A stretch of DNA of 64,000 bases, taken from JAISFI01 sp031552335. GTDB lineage: Bacteria > Bacteroidota > Bacteroidia > Bacteroidales > Azobacteroidaceae. This document shows positions 34,801-43,506 of the stretch, piece after piece. The notes beneath the pieces were generated by a model. The model was not told the origin of the DNA. It was given only the letters and a program-made list of their open reading frames with translations, and did no database searches. How positions within the stretch are numbered: position 1 is the first letter of the stretch; each line of letters begins with the position of its first letter. The position numbers were made by a program, and so were the translations under genes. The stretch lies in assembly GCA_031552335.1 (NCBI GenBank), contig JAVBMQ010000070.1:1-64000 (forward strand), read 5' to 3'.

Positions 34801-34908
34801 AATTTTGAATTTTGAATTCTAAATTTTGAATTTGAGTTGCTATGCGAGAATTTTGATCAAACGACATTAAACCCGAATTCAAAATTCAAAATTTAGAATT
34901 CAAAATTT
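34801..34908. repeat. Family A inverted repeat at the pnp/cinA junction
   Basis: Perfect 24-bp arms at 34808-34831 and 34884-34907 are separated by 52 bases. The right arm ends exactly at the cinA stop codon. Units are TTTTGAATT and its complement. Confidence 0.75.
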
Positions 34909-36149
34909 CAAAGTATCATTTTGTACAACATCAACAATCCCATATGCGTAGTACGACGAATATTTTGTTCCCGTGATTTACCAAAAACAAATTTTTGTGT
35001 ATTGATTTTATCTCCATAAGAAACTGCGATATAAACTGTTCCGACTGGTTTTTCGTCTGTTCCCCCATCCGGTCCGGCAACTCCGGAGGTAGCAATGGAG
35101 CAATCAGTATGCAGGACTTTCCGTACACCTTCTGCCATTTGTTTGACTACCACCTCACTTACAGCACCTTCTTTTTCCAAATCAGCATTATTTACACCTA
35201 AGATAGACGATTTTACTTCATTGGAGTAAGCAATAATACCTCCCTTAAAATAATGGGAACTACCGGGGACTGACGTGATTTTATGTGCAATATCCCCACC
35301 GGTACAACTTTCAGCTAAACCTATAGTCAGACCTTTTTCTTTCAACAAATTTCCAAGTATATATTCAATGGGGTGATCTTCTTCGGAAAAAATATTTTCA
35401 CCCAAAATTGATTTTAATTTTTCTTTTTGCTCCCTCATATCAGCAAGCAAAGCAGTCTCACTCTCATCTTTTCCGGTCAACCGCAAACGAATCAATCCCA
35501 GATCAGGAAGATATGCCAATTTAATATTACCTGGTAAATCTTTTTCAAACTCATCCAGATATACCGCTAAACCAGATTCCGAATAACCTTCTACCCATAC
35601 TGTTTCATATTGTATATAGATATCCTGTTTGAAGGTTTCTTTTAATCTGCCAAGAATTTCTTCCTCCATCAACCATTTCATTTCATGAGGAACACCAGGC
35701 ATAGAAATGAGGACTTTTCCGTCTTTATCAAACCATGTAGCCGGGGCTGTACCAACCTTATTCTGTATGACCGTACATGCTTCAGGAACATATGCTTGTC
35801 CATAAGTCAATGGATTGATTCTTGTACCCCGATGAGAAAACATTTCTTCTATATTCTTCAAAACGTCCCCATCAAAACGCAAACTGCAATCGAAATATTT
35901 GCATAGTGTCTTTTTAGTAATATCGTCTTTGGTAGGACCAATTCCTCCGGTAACCAGTATAATGGAAGCTCGCAGGAAAGCACGGTCAAAAGCTTTCTCT
36001 ATATCTTTTTCATTATCCCCTACCGTTACAATATTTTTCACCTCAAAACCGATTTTGTTCAGTTCTTTAGCCATCCAGGCTGAGTTGGTATCTACCACCT
36101 GTCCTATCAACAGTTCATCTCCAATCGTAATAATTTCTACAGTTGCCAT
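34908..36149 (-). CDS. cinA: CinA-family protein (MoCF domain plus nicotinamide-nucleotide amidase)
   Basis: 413 residues. The N-terminal MoCF-like domain (about 1-170) starts MATVEIITIGDELLIGQVVD and has VTGGIGPTKDDITKK; in such proteins this part is a putative ADP-ribose pyrophosphatase. The C-terminal PncC domain (about 255-413) contains GLTIGLAESCTGGDIAHKIT and ATSGVAGPDGGTDEKPVGTV, the signature of nicotinamide mononucleotide deamidase, which recycles NMN to nicotinate mononucleotide. Two-domain length is normal. Convergent with pnp, the two separated by a terminator and an inverted repeat. Upstream lies about 180 bases of spacer with a terminator for the gene behind. Confidence 0.92.
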   Translation of the reverse strand: MATVEIITIGDELLIGQVVDTNSAWMAKELNKIGFEVKNIVTVGDNEKDIEKAFDRAFLRASIILVTGGIGPTKDDITKKTLCKYFDCSLRFDGDVLKNIEEMFSHRGTRINPLTYGQAYVPEACTVIQNKVGTAPATWFDKDGKVLISMPGVPHEMKWLMEEEILGRLKETFKQDIYIQYETVWVEGYSESGLAVYLDEFEKDLPGNIKLAYLPDLGLIRLRLTGKDESETALLADMREQKEKLKSILGENIFSEEDHPIEYILGNLLKEKGLTIGLAESCTGGDIAHKITSVPGSSHYFKGGIIAYSNEVKSSILGVNNADLEKEGAVSEVVVKQMAEGVRKVLHTDCSIATSGVAGPDGGTDEKPVGTVYIAVSYGDKINTQKFVFGKSREQNIRRTTHMGLLMLYKMIL

Positions 36150-36271
36150 GGTTATATATTTAACTTAATTATTATAAAGAATAAAGAAACCATCTAAAAG
36201 TATACAAGTCATTAAAATAAATACTTTTCAAACAGTTTCTAAACAAATTTTCGATTAGCTACAAAAAGAAA

Positions 36272-36306
36272 ACTGTCTCAAAAATACAAAATATTTTTGA
36301 GACAGT
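36272..36306 (-). terminator. Terminator of the outer-membrane beta-barrel gene
   Basis: ACTGTCTCAAAAATA (36272-36286) pairs with TATTTTTGAGACAGT (36292-36306), a perfect 15-bp stem with a five-base loop. On the minus strand it is followed by TTTCTTTTT. Confidence 0.8.
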
Positions 36307-36330
36307 CTTTAGAATAAAGGAAATATTTGT

Positions 36331-37089
36331 TTAGAAGAAGTAACCTACAGTTACTTTGATGTTACCGTTTTTCCAGTCATCAAGTTTTTTGGTTCCGATA
36401 ATATTGTAGTCTTCATCAAGAATAGGTTCTTCAAATTTTTCTTTATTGATTTTAGAAAGACCTAAATCATAACCTAAACCAATAGTCATGTTTGATATTT
36501 CAAGATTCACACCGAAAGTAAGTCCCATATCAAAACGATTGGTTAATTCCGTTTTTTCTTCATCCGGATCACTTTCGCCATCATATTTAAACTTATCTTT
36601 TCCAAAGAAATTTCTTTCGGACTTATCAGATCCGGATTCATTTCCTTCTTTCCACGAATCTTCATATTTCATTTTCCCAGCTATACCATATCCAAAATAA
36701 AGACCTGCAGAAGGATATATTTGGAGTCCATTTCCTAAATCAAATTTATATAAAAATGATAACGGCAATTGAAGATATGAAGGGTTCAAAGTTCCTTCAG
36801 ATTTATATGAATAAGTAGACCCACTTTTTTCATACTCTCCTTTCACACCCAATTGAGAATAATACAATCCTGTCTCAATTCCCATCTGAGGAGCAAACAT
36901 ATATTGAGCAGCCACTCCTACATGAAAACCTGGTTTATATGTATAATCCGTATCTTCATCACCATCACCAATTCCATTGATTGTTGAAGCATTAAATCCG
37001 GCTTTAACTCCAAGTTTCAATTGTGCATTAGCACTCACTGTAAAAGCCACAAGAAAACTCAATAAAAAAACTTTCTTCAAAATTTTCAT
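36331..37089 (-). CDS. PorT-type outer-membrane beta-barrel protein
   Basis: 252 residues. The signal peptide is MKILKKVFLLSFLVAFTVSA with a cut after NAQ. The mature protein opens with LKLGVKAGFNASTINGIG, then repeating amphipathic strands (FHVGVAAQYMFAPQMGIETG, LQLPLSFLYKFDLGNGLQIYP). It ends in ITVTVGYFF-like text (KVTVGYFF), the aromatic C-terminus read by the barrel assembly machinery. The pattern fits the outer-membrane protein beta-barrel family (OMP_b-brl_2) common in Bacteroidota. An acidic, Lys/Asp/Glu-rich stretch in the middle (EDSWKEGNESGSDKSERN) is probably an extracellular loop. No specific function is indicated. Confidence 0.82.
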   Translation of the reverse strand: MKILKKVFLLSFLVAFTVSANAQLKLGVKAGFNASTINGIGDGDEDTDYTYKPGFHVGVAAQYMFAPQMGIETGLYYSQLGVKGEYEKSGSTYSYKSEGTLNPSYLQLPLSFLYKFDLGNGLQIYPSAGLYFGYGIAGKMKYEDSWKEGNESGSDKSERNFFGKDKFKYDGESDPDEEKTELTNRFDMGLTFGVNLEISNMTIGLGYDLGLSKINKEKFEEPILDEDYNIIGTKKLDDWKNGNIKVTVGYFF

Positions 37090-37157
37090 AACTAATTTGT
37101 TTAAAATACGTCCTACTCTATTTCAGGTTTTTCGGATACCACCTTTTTATTTCGGAG

Positions 37158-37165
37158 CAAATGTA
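37158..37165 (-). promoter_or_regulatory. Probable -7 box for the beta-barrel gene
   Basis: Minus-strand TACATTTG fits TAnnTTTG; it would give a leader of about 65 bases. No matching -33 element. Confidence 0.35.
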
Positions 37166-37267
37166 AATATTTTTTTTGAAATTACATATATGTTTGTAGT
37201 ATATTAGTTAAAAATTGCTTTATACGCACAAATGATGATGTAAATCAAATTCTTAGAAACTGTTTAT

Positions 37268-38488
37268 TTAATTCTTAACTTTCTGAAGCCTCTGCAACAA
37301 AGTCGGATGTGAATAATGCCAAAACACATACCAGGGATGCGGAGTCAGGTTACTCAACGATTTCACCGATATTTTTTTAAGTGCATCCCCTAAATTTTCT
37401 CCTAAACCAAAACTTGCCGCATAAGCATCTGCCTGGTATTCATTTTTTCGGGAAATAATATTAAAAAGCAAACCTGTTACCTCAGAAATAGGGGTAAAAA
37501 GTAAAGAAAAACCGATCAGTCCGATATGGAAAGATGGTATATCCGTTCCTAAAGCCTTACTTAATTCGGGATTGTCAAGAAACAAAGACAAAACAAACAA
37601 CATGATTCCTGTCGATAAAATGGACATAATCAAACCCTGTACTGTATGCTTTTTCTTATAATGTCCGATCTCGTGCGCCAGAACAGCCACAATTTCTTCC
37701 GTACTCAGATCCTGTATCAAGGTATCATAAAGTACCACCCGTTTTTTCCGCCCTAATCCACTGAAATAAGCATTCGCTTTGCTGCTACGTTTGGATCCAT
37801 CAATCACATAAATATTACGAAGCTGAAAACCGGCTTTCTGACTGAAACTTTCAATTTCAGTGCGCAATTCTCCTTCCTGCAAAGGCGTTTGTTTATTAAA
37901 TAAAGGAACAATCCATTCGGAATAAAACATATTCATCAGAATGGAAAACGCAGTAATAACACCCCAGGCGAATAGCCAGAACCATTCTCCTGCATATTGA
38001 TATATATACAGGATAGCTGCCATAATCAATCCGCCAATAACCGCTGATAATAATAGTCCCTTGATCGCATCTGTAACAAAAAGTTTAGGTGTAGATTTAT
38101 TAAAACCAAATTTTTCTTCAATCACAAAAGTATCATACCATGAAAACGGAATACTGATCAATGTATTGGCCAGCATCAAGATACCAAAGAAAAGCAAAGG
38201 TAAAAAAATATAGTTTTCGGTTATCCGGCGAACCATGCCATCCAGCCAGCCAAATCCCCCCAAACACAACATGCATAATATTACTATGAAAGAAAATGTC
38301 GATGAAAACAGTCCAAAACGACTATTTTCCTTAGAATAAGCCTGTTGCCGGGCATATTCATCTTCATTATAAATTCCTTTTAATTTTTCCGGCAAAACAG
38401 GATTGGTTGCTTTCCGGTTCAGATAATTGAGATATTGTTCCCAGATAAAATCCAGTACAACAATAGTAATAATCAGATATAAAAACAT
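37268..38488 (-). CDS. M48 family metallopeptidase (Ste24/CAAX protease type)
   Basis: 406 residues from ATG 38488 (MFLYLIITIVVLDFIWEQYL). The longest frame runs 34 codons further upstream, but those read NSKFRIQNSKF, the translation of a dispersed repeat, and were dropped. The zinc motif HEIGHYKKKHT lies in AVLAHEIGHYKKKH near residue 270, with the third ligand Glu expected in NEYQADAYAASFG. Several TM segments frame it, as in Ste24. Bacterial members act in membrane-protein quality control; prenyl substrates are not expected. It is divergent from the PIF1-like helicase gene. Confidence 0.88.
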   Translation of the reverse strand: MFLYLIITIVVLDFIWEQYLNYLNRKATNPVLPEKLKGIYNEDEYARQQAYSKENSRFGLFSSTFSFIVILCMLCLGGFGWLDGMVRRITENYIFLPLLFFGILMLANTLISIPFSWYDTFVIEEKFGFNKSTPKLFVTDAIKGLLLSAVIGGLIMAAILYIYQYAGEWFWLFAWGVITAFSILMNMFYSEWIVPLFNKQTPLQEGELRTEIESFSQKAGFQLRNIYVIDGSKRSSKANAYFSGLGRKKRVVLYDTLIQDLSTEEIVAVLAHEIGHYKKKHTVQGLIMSILSTGIMLFVLSLFLDNPELSKALGTDIPSFHIGLIGFSLLFTPISEVTGLLFNIISRKNEYQADAYAASFGLGENLGDALKKISVKSLSNLTPHPWYVFWHYSHPTLLQRLQKVKN

Positions 38489-38493
38489 AAATG

Positions 38494-38527
38494 CAAATTT
38501 TGAATTTTGAATTCTAAATTTTGAATT
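38494..38527. repeat. Family A repeat upstream of the M48 protease gene
   Basis: Three TTTTGAATT-type units (one as TTCTAAATTTTGAATT) lie directly in front of the protease ATG. They create a false N-terminal extension in the longest reading frame. Confidence 0.7.
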
Positions 38528-38623
38528 ACAATAAGTGCTCAAAGGTAATAAATTTACTGCTTTCAGGAACATACATCCAAAAATAATCATTATATTTACA
38601 CGGAAATTTTAATTTTTAGATTC

Positions 38624-40798
38624 ATGCAACAAGATAACCCGGAACTGAAACTAGCTGCAGATTTTATCCAATTTACCGGAAAAAACATTTTTCTTACGGG
38701 AAAAGCAGGTACCGGAAAAACGACCTTTCTTCGGAGTTTGAAAGAAAAATCTCCCAAAAGAATGATTGTTGTCGCTCCTACGGGTGTTGCTGCAATCAAT
38801 GCCGGAGGAGTAACTATACATTCTTTTTTTCAACTTCCCTTTGGTCCATATATCCCTGATTATCAAAAAACAAGTGGAGATGGATTTCAAGTAAATCGTT
38901 TCAGCAAAGAAAAAATCAATATCATCAAAAGTCTGGATCTTTTGGTTATAGATGAAATCAGTATGGTCCGGGCCGATTTATTGGATGGTGTAGATGCCAT
39001 CTTACGACGCTTTCGTGACCGTTATAAACCTTTCGGAGGGGCACAACTCTTGATGATCGGAGATTTACAACAACTTTCTCCGGTAGTAAAAGACGATGAA
39101 TGGAGTCTCTTATTACCACATTATGATACTCCCTATTTTTTCAGCAGTAAAGCACTGAAAGAAACCGATTATGTGGGCATTGAATTAAAAACAGTATACA
39201 GACAAGGAGATGAAACTTTCATCAGTTTACTGAACAAAATCAGAGAAAACCGGATAGACAAAAATGCACTTGCTTTGTTAAACAAGCGCTATATTCCTGA
39301 ATTCTTTCACCAAAACAAGGAAGGGTATATCACGCTGACCACACACAACTATCAGGCTCAGCAATTAAATTCGGTCAAACTGAACCAATTGAATACACCT
39401 GCTCATACTTTTGCAGCAAAAATTGACGGCGAATTTTCTGAATACTCCTATCCTACCGATTTTCAATTAATGTTGAAAGAAGGAGCACAAGTAATGTTTG
39501 TCAGAAATGATATTTCTCCGGAAAAGCTATTTTATAATGGAAAAATAGGGAAAATAACTGCCATCCGACAGGATAAAATACAAGTATTATGTGAAGGAGA
39601 ACGGGACCCAATCCTTGTAGAACCTGTTTCCTGGGAAAATATCAAATATGAAATTAATGAAGAAACCAAAGAAATCAGGGAAACAAAAATAGGTACTTTC
39701 ACACAGTACCCGCTAAAAACAGCCTGGGCAATCACCATACACAAAAGTCAGGGTTTGACTTTTGAACATGCTATCATAGATGCCAAAGCTTCATTTGCAC
39801 ACGGACAGGTATATGTTGCCTTAAGTCGCTGTAAATCATTGGAAGGAATGGTACTAACCACTCCATTATCCGAAAGAAGCATTATCAATGATCAGACAGT
39901 TAAACAATTTACCGATGGAATCGAAGAAAATTTTCCATCAGAAGAAGTTTTCCTGCATGCCCGGCTGGAATATCAATTTCAGTTATTACTTGATTTGTTT
40001 GATTTTCTGAGCATTCAAAAATGGATTTACCAGAGTCTCAAATTATATAATGACAACCCGGGTGCAATTCCATCTTCTGCCGGTAATCTGTTAGACAAAA
40101 TATTGACCGTTTTCAGAACAGATGTCGTTAGTGTTGCCGAAAAGTTTAAAATCCAGATCCAAAACCTGGCATCCACAGATATTGAAAAAAATAGTACTTT
40201 ACAGGAAAGGGTAAAAAAAGGAAGCATTTATTTTCTGGAGAAACTACAGTCTATTGTAAATGATGAAATAGAGAACCTTTCCATAGAAATAGATAATAAT
40301 CAAGTAAAAAAATCCTGGAATGATTATTATCAAAAACTTAAACTGGAACTGGAAGTTAAAATAGCATGTCTGATTGCATCCTTAGAGGGTTTCATGGTGA
40401 AACAGTATTTGAGCGCCCGGGCAAAAGCCATGTTGACAGAGCCTAAAAAGCCAGTAAAAACGAAACGGGACTCTAGCCCCAAATCGACATCTCCAACCCC
40501 AAGCTCTACCTCCGTATCAAATATTATTTTACATCCGGAACTTTTCAATACTTTAAGAAAATGGAGAACAGAAAAAGCTGCCGAACAAGGAATGCCAGCT
40601 TATATTATCCTGCAACAGAAAACTTTATATGATTTATTGGAAAAACTACCGGTTAATTACAAAGAATTGGCAGAAGTTAACGGGTTCGGGCAAAAGAAAC
40701 TGAAACAATATGGAAAAGAAGTATTGGAGATGATACGGGAATTCCGTTTGAAAAAAGGGATGTCAGTTCCAATGGAGAATAAAGAAATTGATTTTTAA
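38624..40798 (+). CDS. PIF1-like DNA helicase with C-terminal HRDC domain
   Basis: 724 residues. SF1B helicase motifs: Walker A GKAGTGKTTFLRSL (residues 26 on), APTGVAAINAGGVTIHSFF, Walker B LLVIDEISMVRADLLD, MIGDLQQLSPVV, and in the second RecA part WAITIHKSQGLTFEHAIID and YVALSRCKSLEGM. A linker of about 200 residues follows, and an HRDC domain closes the protein (about 635-710: LRKWRTEKAAEQGMPAYIIL ... LAEVNGFGQKKLKQYGKEVL). Such proteins unwind DNA, often G-quadruplex or replication-fork structures. The HRDC domain is otherwise typical of RecQ and RNase D, and here probably aids DNA binding. The gene stands alone between a divergent protease gene and a toxin-antitoxin pair. Confidence 0.88.
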   Translation: MQQDNPELKLAADFIQFTGKNIFLTGKAGTGKTTFLRSLKEKSPKRMIVVAPTGVAAINAGGVTIHSFFQLPFGPYIPDYQKTSGDGFQVNRFSKEKINIIKSLDLLVIDEISMVRADLLDGVDAILRRFRDRYKPFGGAQLLMIGDLQQLSPVVKDDEWSLLLPHYDTPYFFSSKALKETDYVGIELKTVYRQGDETFISLLNKIRENRIDKNALALLNKRYIPEFFHQNKEGYITLTTHNYQAQQLNSVKLNQLNTPAHTFAAKIDGEFSEYSYPTDFQLMLKEGAQVMFVRNDISPEKLFYNGKIGKITAIRQDKIQVLCEGERDPILVEPVSWENIKYEINEETKEIRETKIGTFTQYPLKTAWAITIHKSQGLTFEHAIIDAKASFAHGQVYVALSRCKSLEGMVLTTPLSERSIINDQTVKQFTDGIEENFPSEEVFLHARLEYQFQLLLDLFDFLSIQKWIYQSLKLYNDNPGAIPSSAGNLLDKILTVFRTDVVSVAEKFKIQIQNLASTDIEKNSTLQERVKKGSIYFLEKLQSIVNDEIENLSIEIDNNQVKKSWNDYYQKLKLELEVKIACLIASLEGFMVKQYLSARAKAMLTEPKKPVKTKRDSSPKSTSPTPSSTSVSNIILHPELFNTLRKWRTEKAAEQGMPAYIILQQKTLYDLLEKLPVNYKELAEVNGFGQKKLKQYGKEVLEMIREFRLKKGMSVPMENKEIDF

Positions 40799-40864
40799 GT
40801 CTTTATGTTTGTAGTCTGAATTGACATATTAGTTACTCATTAACGTGTTTTTACCAGCAATATT

Positions 40865-40897
40865 TTGGATATTGTGATGAAGAATATGTACCTTTGT
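40865..40897 (+). promoter_or_regulatory. Promoter of the PIN toxin-antitoxin pair
   Basis: TTTG at 40865-40868 and TACCTTTG at 40890-40897 are 21 bases apart. The expected transcript start is near 40903, which rules out the TTG at 40894 and supports the ATG at 40924. Confidence 0.65.
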
Positions 40898-40923
40898 GTA
40901 TGTATAAATGTAAAAAAGAGAAT

Positions 40924-41136
40924 ATGCAAACAATAAATGTTGAAATATTAAATCCAAAAGCTAAAAAATTACTGAAAGACTTGGCTGATCTGAATTTGAT
41001 AAGTATCAAGCCGGATTCAGGTATCAGAACACTGCTGACCAAACTTCGGAAAAATGAAACAGAAGTTCCTTCTTTGGAAGAAATAACAAAAAAAGTTGAA
41101 GAAGTAAGGCGTGCAAGATATGAGCAAAAGCCATAA
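40924..41136 (+). CDS. Small antitoxin-like protein paired with a PIN toxin
   Basis: 70 residues from ATG 40924 (MQTINVEILNPKAKKLLKDL). The front part, with VEILNPKAKKLLKDLADLNLI, is a pattern often seen before PIN-domain genes in Bacteroidota; the rest is a charged helix (SLEEITKKVEEVRRARYEQK) that could wrap the toxin. I cannot assign a named DNA-binding family. It has its own promoter and overlaps the PIN gene by 17 bases, which fits a coupled antitoxin-toxin pair with the antitoxin first. Function is inferred from this context. Confidence 0.7.
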   Translation: MQTINVEILNPKAKKLLKDLADLNLISIKPDSGIRTLLTKLRKNETEVPSLEEITKKVEEVRRARYEQKP

Positions 41137-41533
41137 AATAGTCATTGACACAAATCTGTGGATTAGTTTCTTACCGACAGGAAAGTTTGATTTTATTGAT
41201 CACCTTTTGGAAAACGGGAATATCAAATTGGTCTTTTCTGAAGAGCTTTTATTGGAATTTATTGAGGTTTCTGAACGACCTAAATTTAGAAAATTCTTTT
41301 CTTTAGATGATTTGAAAGAAATCCTTCAAACAATAGAACAATATGCTATTTATATATCGGTCACCTCAACAACAACTGATTGTAGAGATAAAAAAGACAA
41401 TTTTCTTCTATCATTGGCTAAAGATAGTAATGCAGATTACCTAATTACCGGAGATAAAGATTTGTTGGTATTAAAGAGCTTTGAAAAGACAAAAATAACA
41501 ACAATTACAGAATATTTATTAACAGTAAGATAG
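41120..41533 (+). CDS. PIN-domain toxin (VapC-like, COG1569 type)
   Basis: 137 residues from ATG 41120; a GTG nine bases upstream is the longest start. The four acidic positions of the PIN nuclease fold are visible: Asp in HKIVIDTNLWISF, Glu in LLLEFIEVSERPKF, Asp in DKKDNFLLSLAKDSNADYLI, and Asp in ITGDKDLLVL. Members cut RNA, often tRNA or mRNA, when freed from their antitoxin. The gene is translationally coupled to the small protein in front by a 17-base overlap and ends nine bases before the convergent MBL hydrolase stop. Confidence 0.82.
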   Translation: MSKSHKIVIDTNLWISFLPTGKFDFIDHLLENGNIKLVFSEELLLEFIEVSERPKFRKFFSLDDLKEILQTIEQYAIYISVTSTTTDCRDKKDNFLLSLAKDSNADYLITGDKDLLVLKSFEKTKITTITEYLLTVR

Positions 41534-41542
41534 CTACAGGAT

Positions 41543-42301
41543 TTACAAATCTATTTCCAACCCATCATACGAGATAAAAACATTTTCAGGCATTTGTTTT
41601 TCCATCTCTGCGTGTAGTCCGAAATGATGACTCATATGTATGAGATAGGTCCGTTTGGCTTTGATCTTTTGTATCTGGACAAATGCTTCCTGCAAATTTT
41701 GATGAGAAATATGCTCTTTTTCCCGGAGGGCATCCATAACCAACACATCCAGATTTTGTAATTTTTCATATTCTTCATCAGAAATCACCTTAAAATCAGT
41801 CAGATATGCAAAATTACCGATGCGATAGCCAAGAATCGGCAAACAACCATGTATGACACGGATGGGTGTTATCAAAATATCCTCTATATAAAAAGGTTTC
41901 TCCGGATCTACATTATTCAAACGAAGCTCAGGAACCCCAGGATACTTGTGTTCTTTAAAAGCATACGGAATACGGCTTTTAATAGCATCCGCCACATACG
42001 TTTCTGCATAAATATTCATTTTCGTATTTTTGCAAAATGGGCGTAGATCATCAATTCCGCCGACATGATCATAATGTTCATGCGAAATCAATACTGCGGC
42101 CAATTGCGAAGTTTTGGACTGTAACATTTGCATACGAAAATCCGGCCCACAATCCAATAATATATTTTTTCCGTAAACCTCTAACAAAACAGAAGTTCTC
42201 CAACGAAAATCACGTGGATCAGAAGAAGTACATACCCTACACTGGCAACCTATTTCAGGATTGCCGGTAGAAGTGCCTGTACCTAAAAATTTTATTTTCA
42301 T
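41543..42301 (-). CDS. MBL-fold metallo-hydrolase (PhnP/RNase Z-like)
   Basis: 252 residues from ATG 42301 (MKIKFLGTGTSTGNPEIGC); 16 upstream codons were rejected as they read through an AT-rich repeat region. The metal-binding motif HEHYDHVGGIDDLRPF is intact, with LLDCGPDFRMQML, YLTDFKVISDEEYEKL and the C-terminal IHMSHHFGLHAEME supplying further ligands. It resembles the PhnP/ElaC-like phosphodiesterases of Bacteroidota. CQCRVC near residue 20 could be an extra zinc site, as in PhnP. Substrate is not evident. The gene is convergent with the PIN toxin; murB lies upstream on the same strand. Confidence 0.85.
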   Translation of the reverse strand: MKIKFLGTGTSTGNPEIGCQCRVCTSSDPRDFRWRTSVLLEVYGKNILLDCGPDFRMQMLQSKTSQLAAVLISHEHYDHVGGIDDLRPFCKNTKMNIYAETYVADAIKSRIPYAFKEHKYPGVPELRLNNVDPEKPFYIEDILITPIRVIHGCLPILGYRIGNFAYLTDFKVISDEEYEKLQNLDVLVMDALREKEHISHQNLQEAFVQIQKIKAKRTYLIHMSHHFGLHAEMEKQMPENVFISYDGLEIDL

Positions 42302-42315
42302 TTGAAAGAAACAAA

Positions 42316-42372
42316 ACAATTGATAATTCTTGGTAAAACCAAGCCGCAAAGCCGAGCGGACAATTGATAATT
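42316..42372. repeat. Short element flanked by 13-bp direct repeats
   Basis: ACAATTGATAATT occurs at 42316-42328 and 42360-42372. The 31 bases between hold two small hairpins, CTTGG/CCAAG and CCGC/GCGG. It fills the gap between the MBL hydrolase and murB. Confidence 0.5.
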
Positions 42373-42401
42373 ATATTTTTATAAGATAGAGTTAAAAATG
42401 A

Positions 42402-43412
42402 TCATGGAATGTATGTAACTTCAGGGGTGATATTGATATCAAACTTTTCCTGAACTGACTTTTTTACTTTTTCTGCCAAAGCGGCAATTTCACGTCCGGT
42501 TGCCCCCCCATGATTCACCAATACAAGCGGTTGTTTATCATGTACTGCGACATTTCCTTCGCGGTAACCTTTCAATCCACAATGATCTATCAACCAAGCA
42601 GCCGGAACTTTTACCATCTCATCAGAAACAGGAAATGAAGGAATTGTGGAATATAAATCCTTCAACTGTTGATATTTATTGATTTCAACATAAGGATTCA
42701 TAAAAAAGCTGCCTGCATTACCCAAAACCTTCGGATCCGGAAGTTTGCTTGCCCTGACTTGTATAACAGCATCCCTGAGATTCTTCAGGTTAATTTCCAA
42801 TCCGGAGAGCACATCTTTCAGATTACCATACTCAATGCTATACTGAGGATTTTTAGATAAACGGAGGGTGACATGTGTAATGATATACATCCCTTTCCAT
42901 TCCTTTTTAAAGATACTTTCCCGGTATGAAAATTGACATTCCTGATTGGTTATAATCTGTTTATCACCCGTTTGCATATTGTATGCAGTCACATCAACAA
43001 GTACATCTTTGATTTCACAGCCATATGCACCGATATTCTGAACAGCAGCAGCGCCTGTTTCACCGGGAATATGAGAAAGATTCTCAATGCCACCCCAATT
43101 CTGTTCCACTGCATAAGCTACTACATCATCCCAACAAACCCCTGCTCCTACTTTCAGGCAAACAAAATCATCATTTTCATCGACAATTTCCATGCCCTGT
43201 ATCTCAGAATGCAGGATAATACCGTCATAATCCGATAAAAACAACAAATTACTTCCCCCCCCCATATGAAAAACAGGTTGAGAAAGAAAATATTCATCTG
43301 AAAGTATCTTCAATAAATCCTCTTCGGAATCATAGGAAATAAACCAACGGGTGTTTGCTTCTATTCCAAAGGTGTTGTGGGAAAGCAAAGGATAGTTTTC
43401 TTGTATATTCAT
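42402..43412 (-). CDS. murB: UDP-N-acetylenolpyruvoylglucosamine reductase
   Basis: 336 residues. It reduces UDP-GlcNAc-enolpyruvate to UDP-MurNAc with NADPH and FAD. The FAD-binding region shows FHMGGGSNLLFLSDYDGIIL and VGAGVCWDDVVAYAVEQNWG, then LSHIPGETGAAAVQNIGAYG; the substrate part has LGNAGSFFMNP and the catalytic Glu in PEVTYIP at the C-terminus, close to the type I MurB form. Length fits type I. The gene lies between two repeat blocks: a direct-repeat element behind it and a family A repeat directly in front of its start. Confidence 0.95.
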   Translation of the reverse strand: MNIQENYPLLSHNTFGIEANTRWFISYDSEEDLLKILSDEYFLSQPVFHMGGGSNLLFLSDYDGIILHSEIQGMEIVDENDDFVCLKVGAGVCWDDVVAYAVEQNWGGIENLSHIPGETGAAAVQNIGAYGCEIKDVLVDVTAYNMQTGDKQIITNQECQFSYRESIFKKEWKGMYIITHVTLRLSKNPQYSIEYGNLKDVLSGLEINLKNLRDAVIQVRASKLPDPKVLGNAGSFFMNPYVEINKYQQLKDLYSTIPSFPVSDEMVKVPAAWLIDHCGLKGYREGNVAVHDKQPLVLVNHGGATGREIAALAEKVKKSVQEKFDINITPEVTYIP

Positions 43413-43414
43413 TG

Positions 43415-43505
43415 AAATTTTGAATTTTGAATTTTGAATTCAGAATTCAGAATTGAAATACTTATAGATTTAATTCAAAATTCAGAATTCAAAATTCAAA
43501 ATTTC
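43415..43505. repeat. Family A inverted repeat between the SPOR lipoprotein and murB
   Basis: TTTTGAATT units on the left (43415-43455) face AATTCAAAA units on the right (43472-43504), with a short unique spacer. Here the flanking genes run in the same direction, so it could form a stem in the shared transcript. Confidence 0.65.
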
Positions 43506-43506
43506 T

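Noticed and set aside
34801..34908. AT-rich repeats considered as a CRISPR array
   Set aside because: The units are inverted pairs of 24-32 bases with single irregular spacers, no array of equal repeats and no cas gene in the window.
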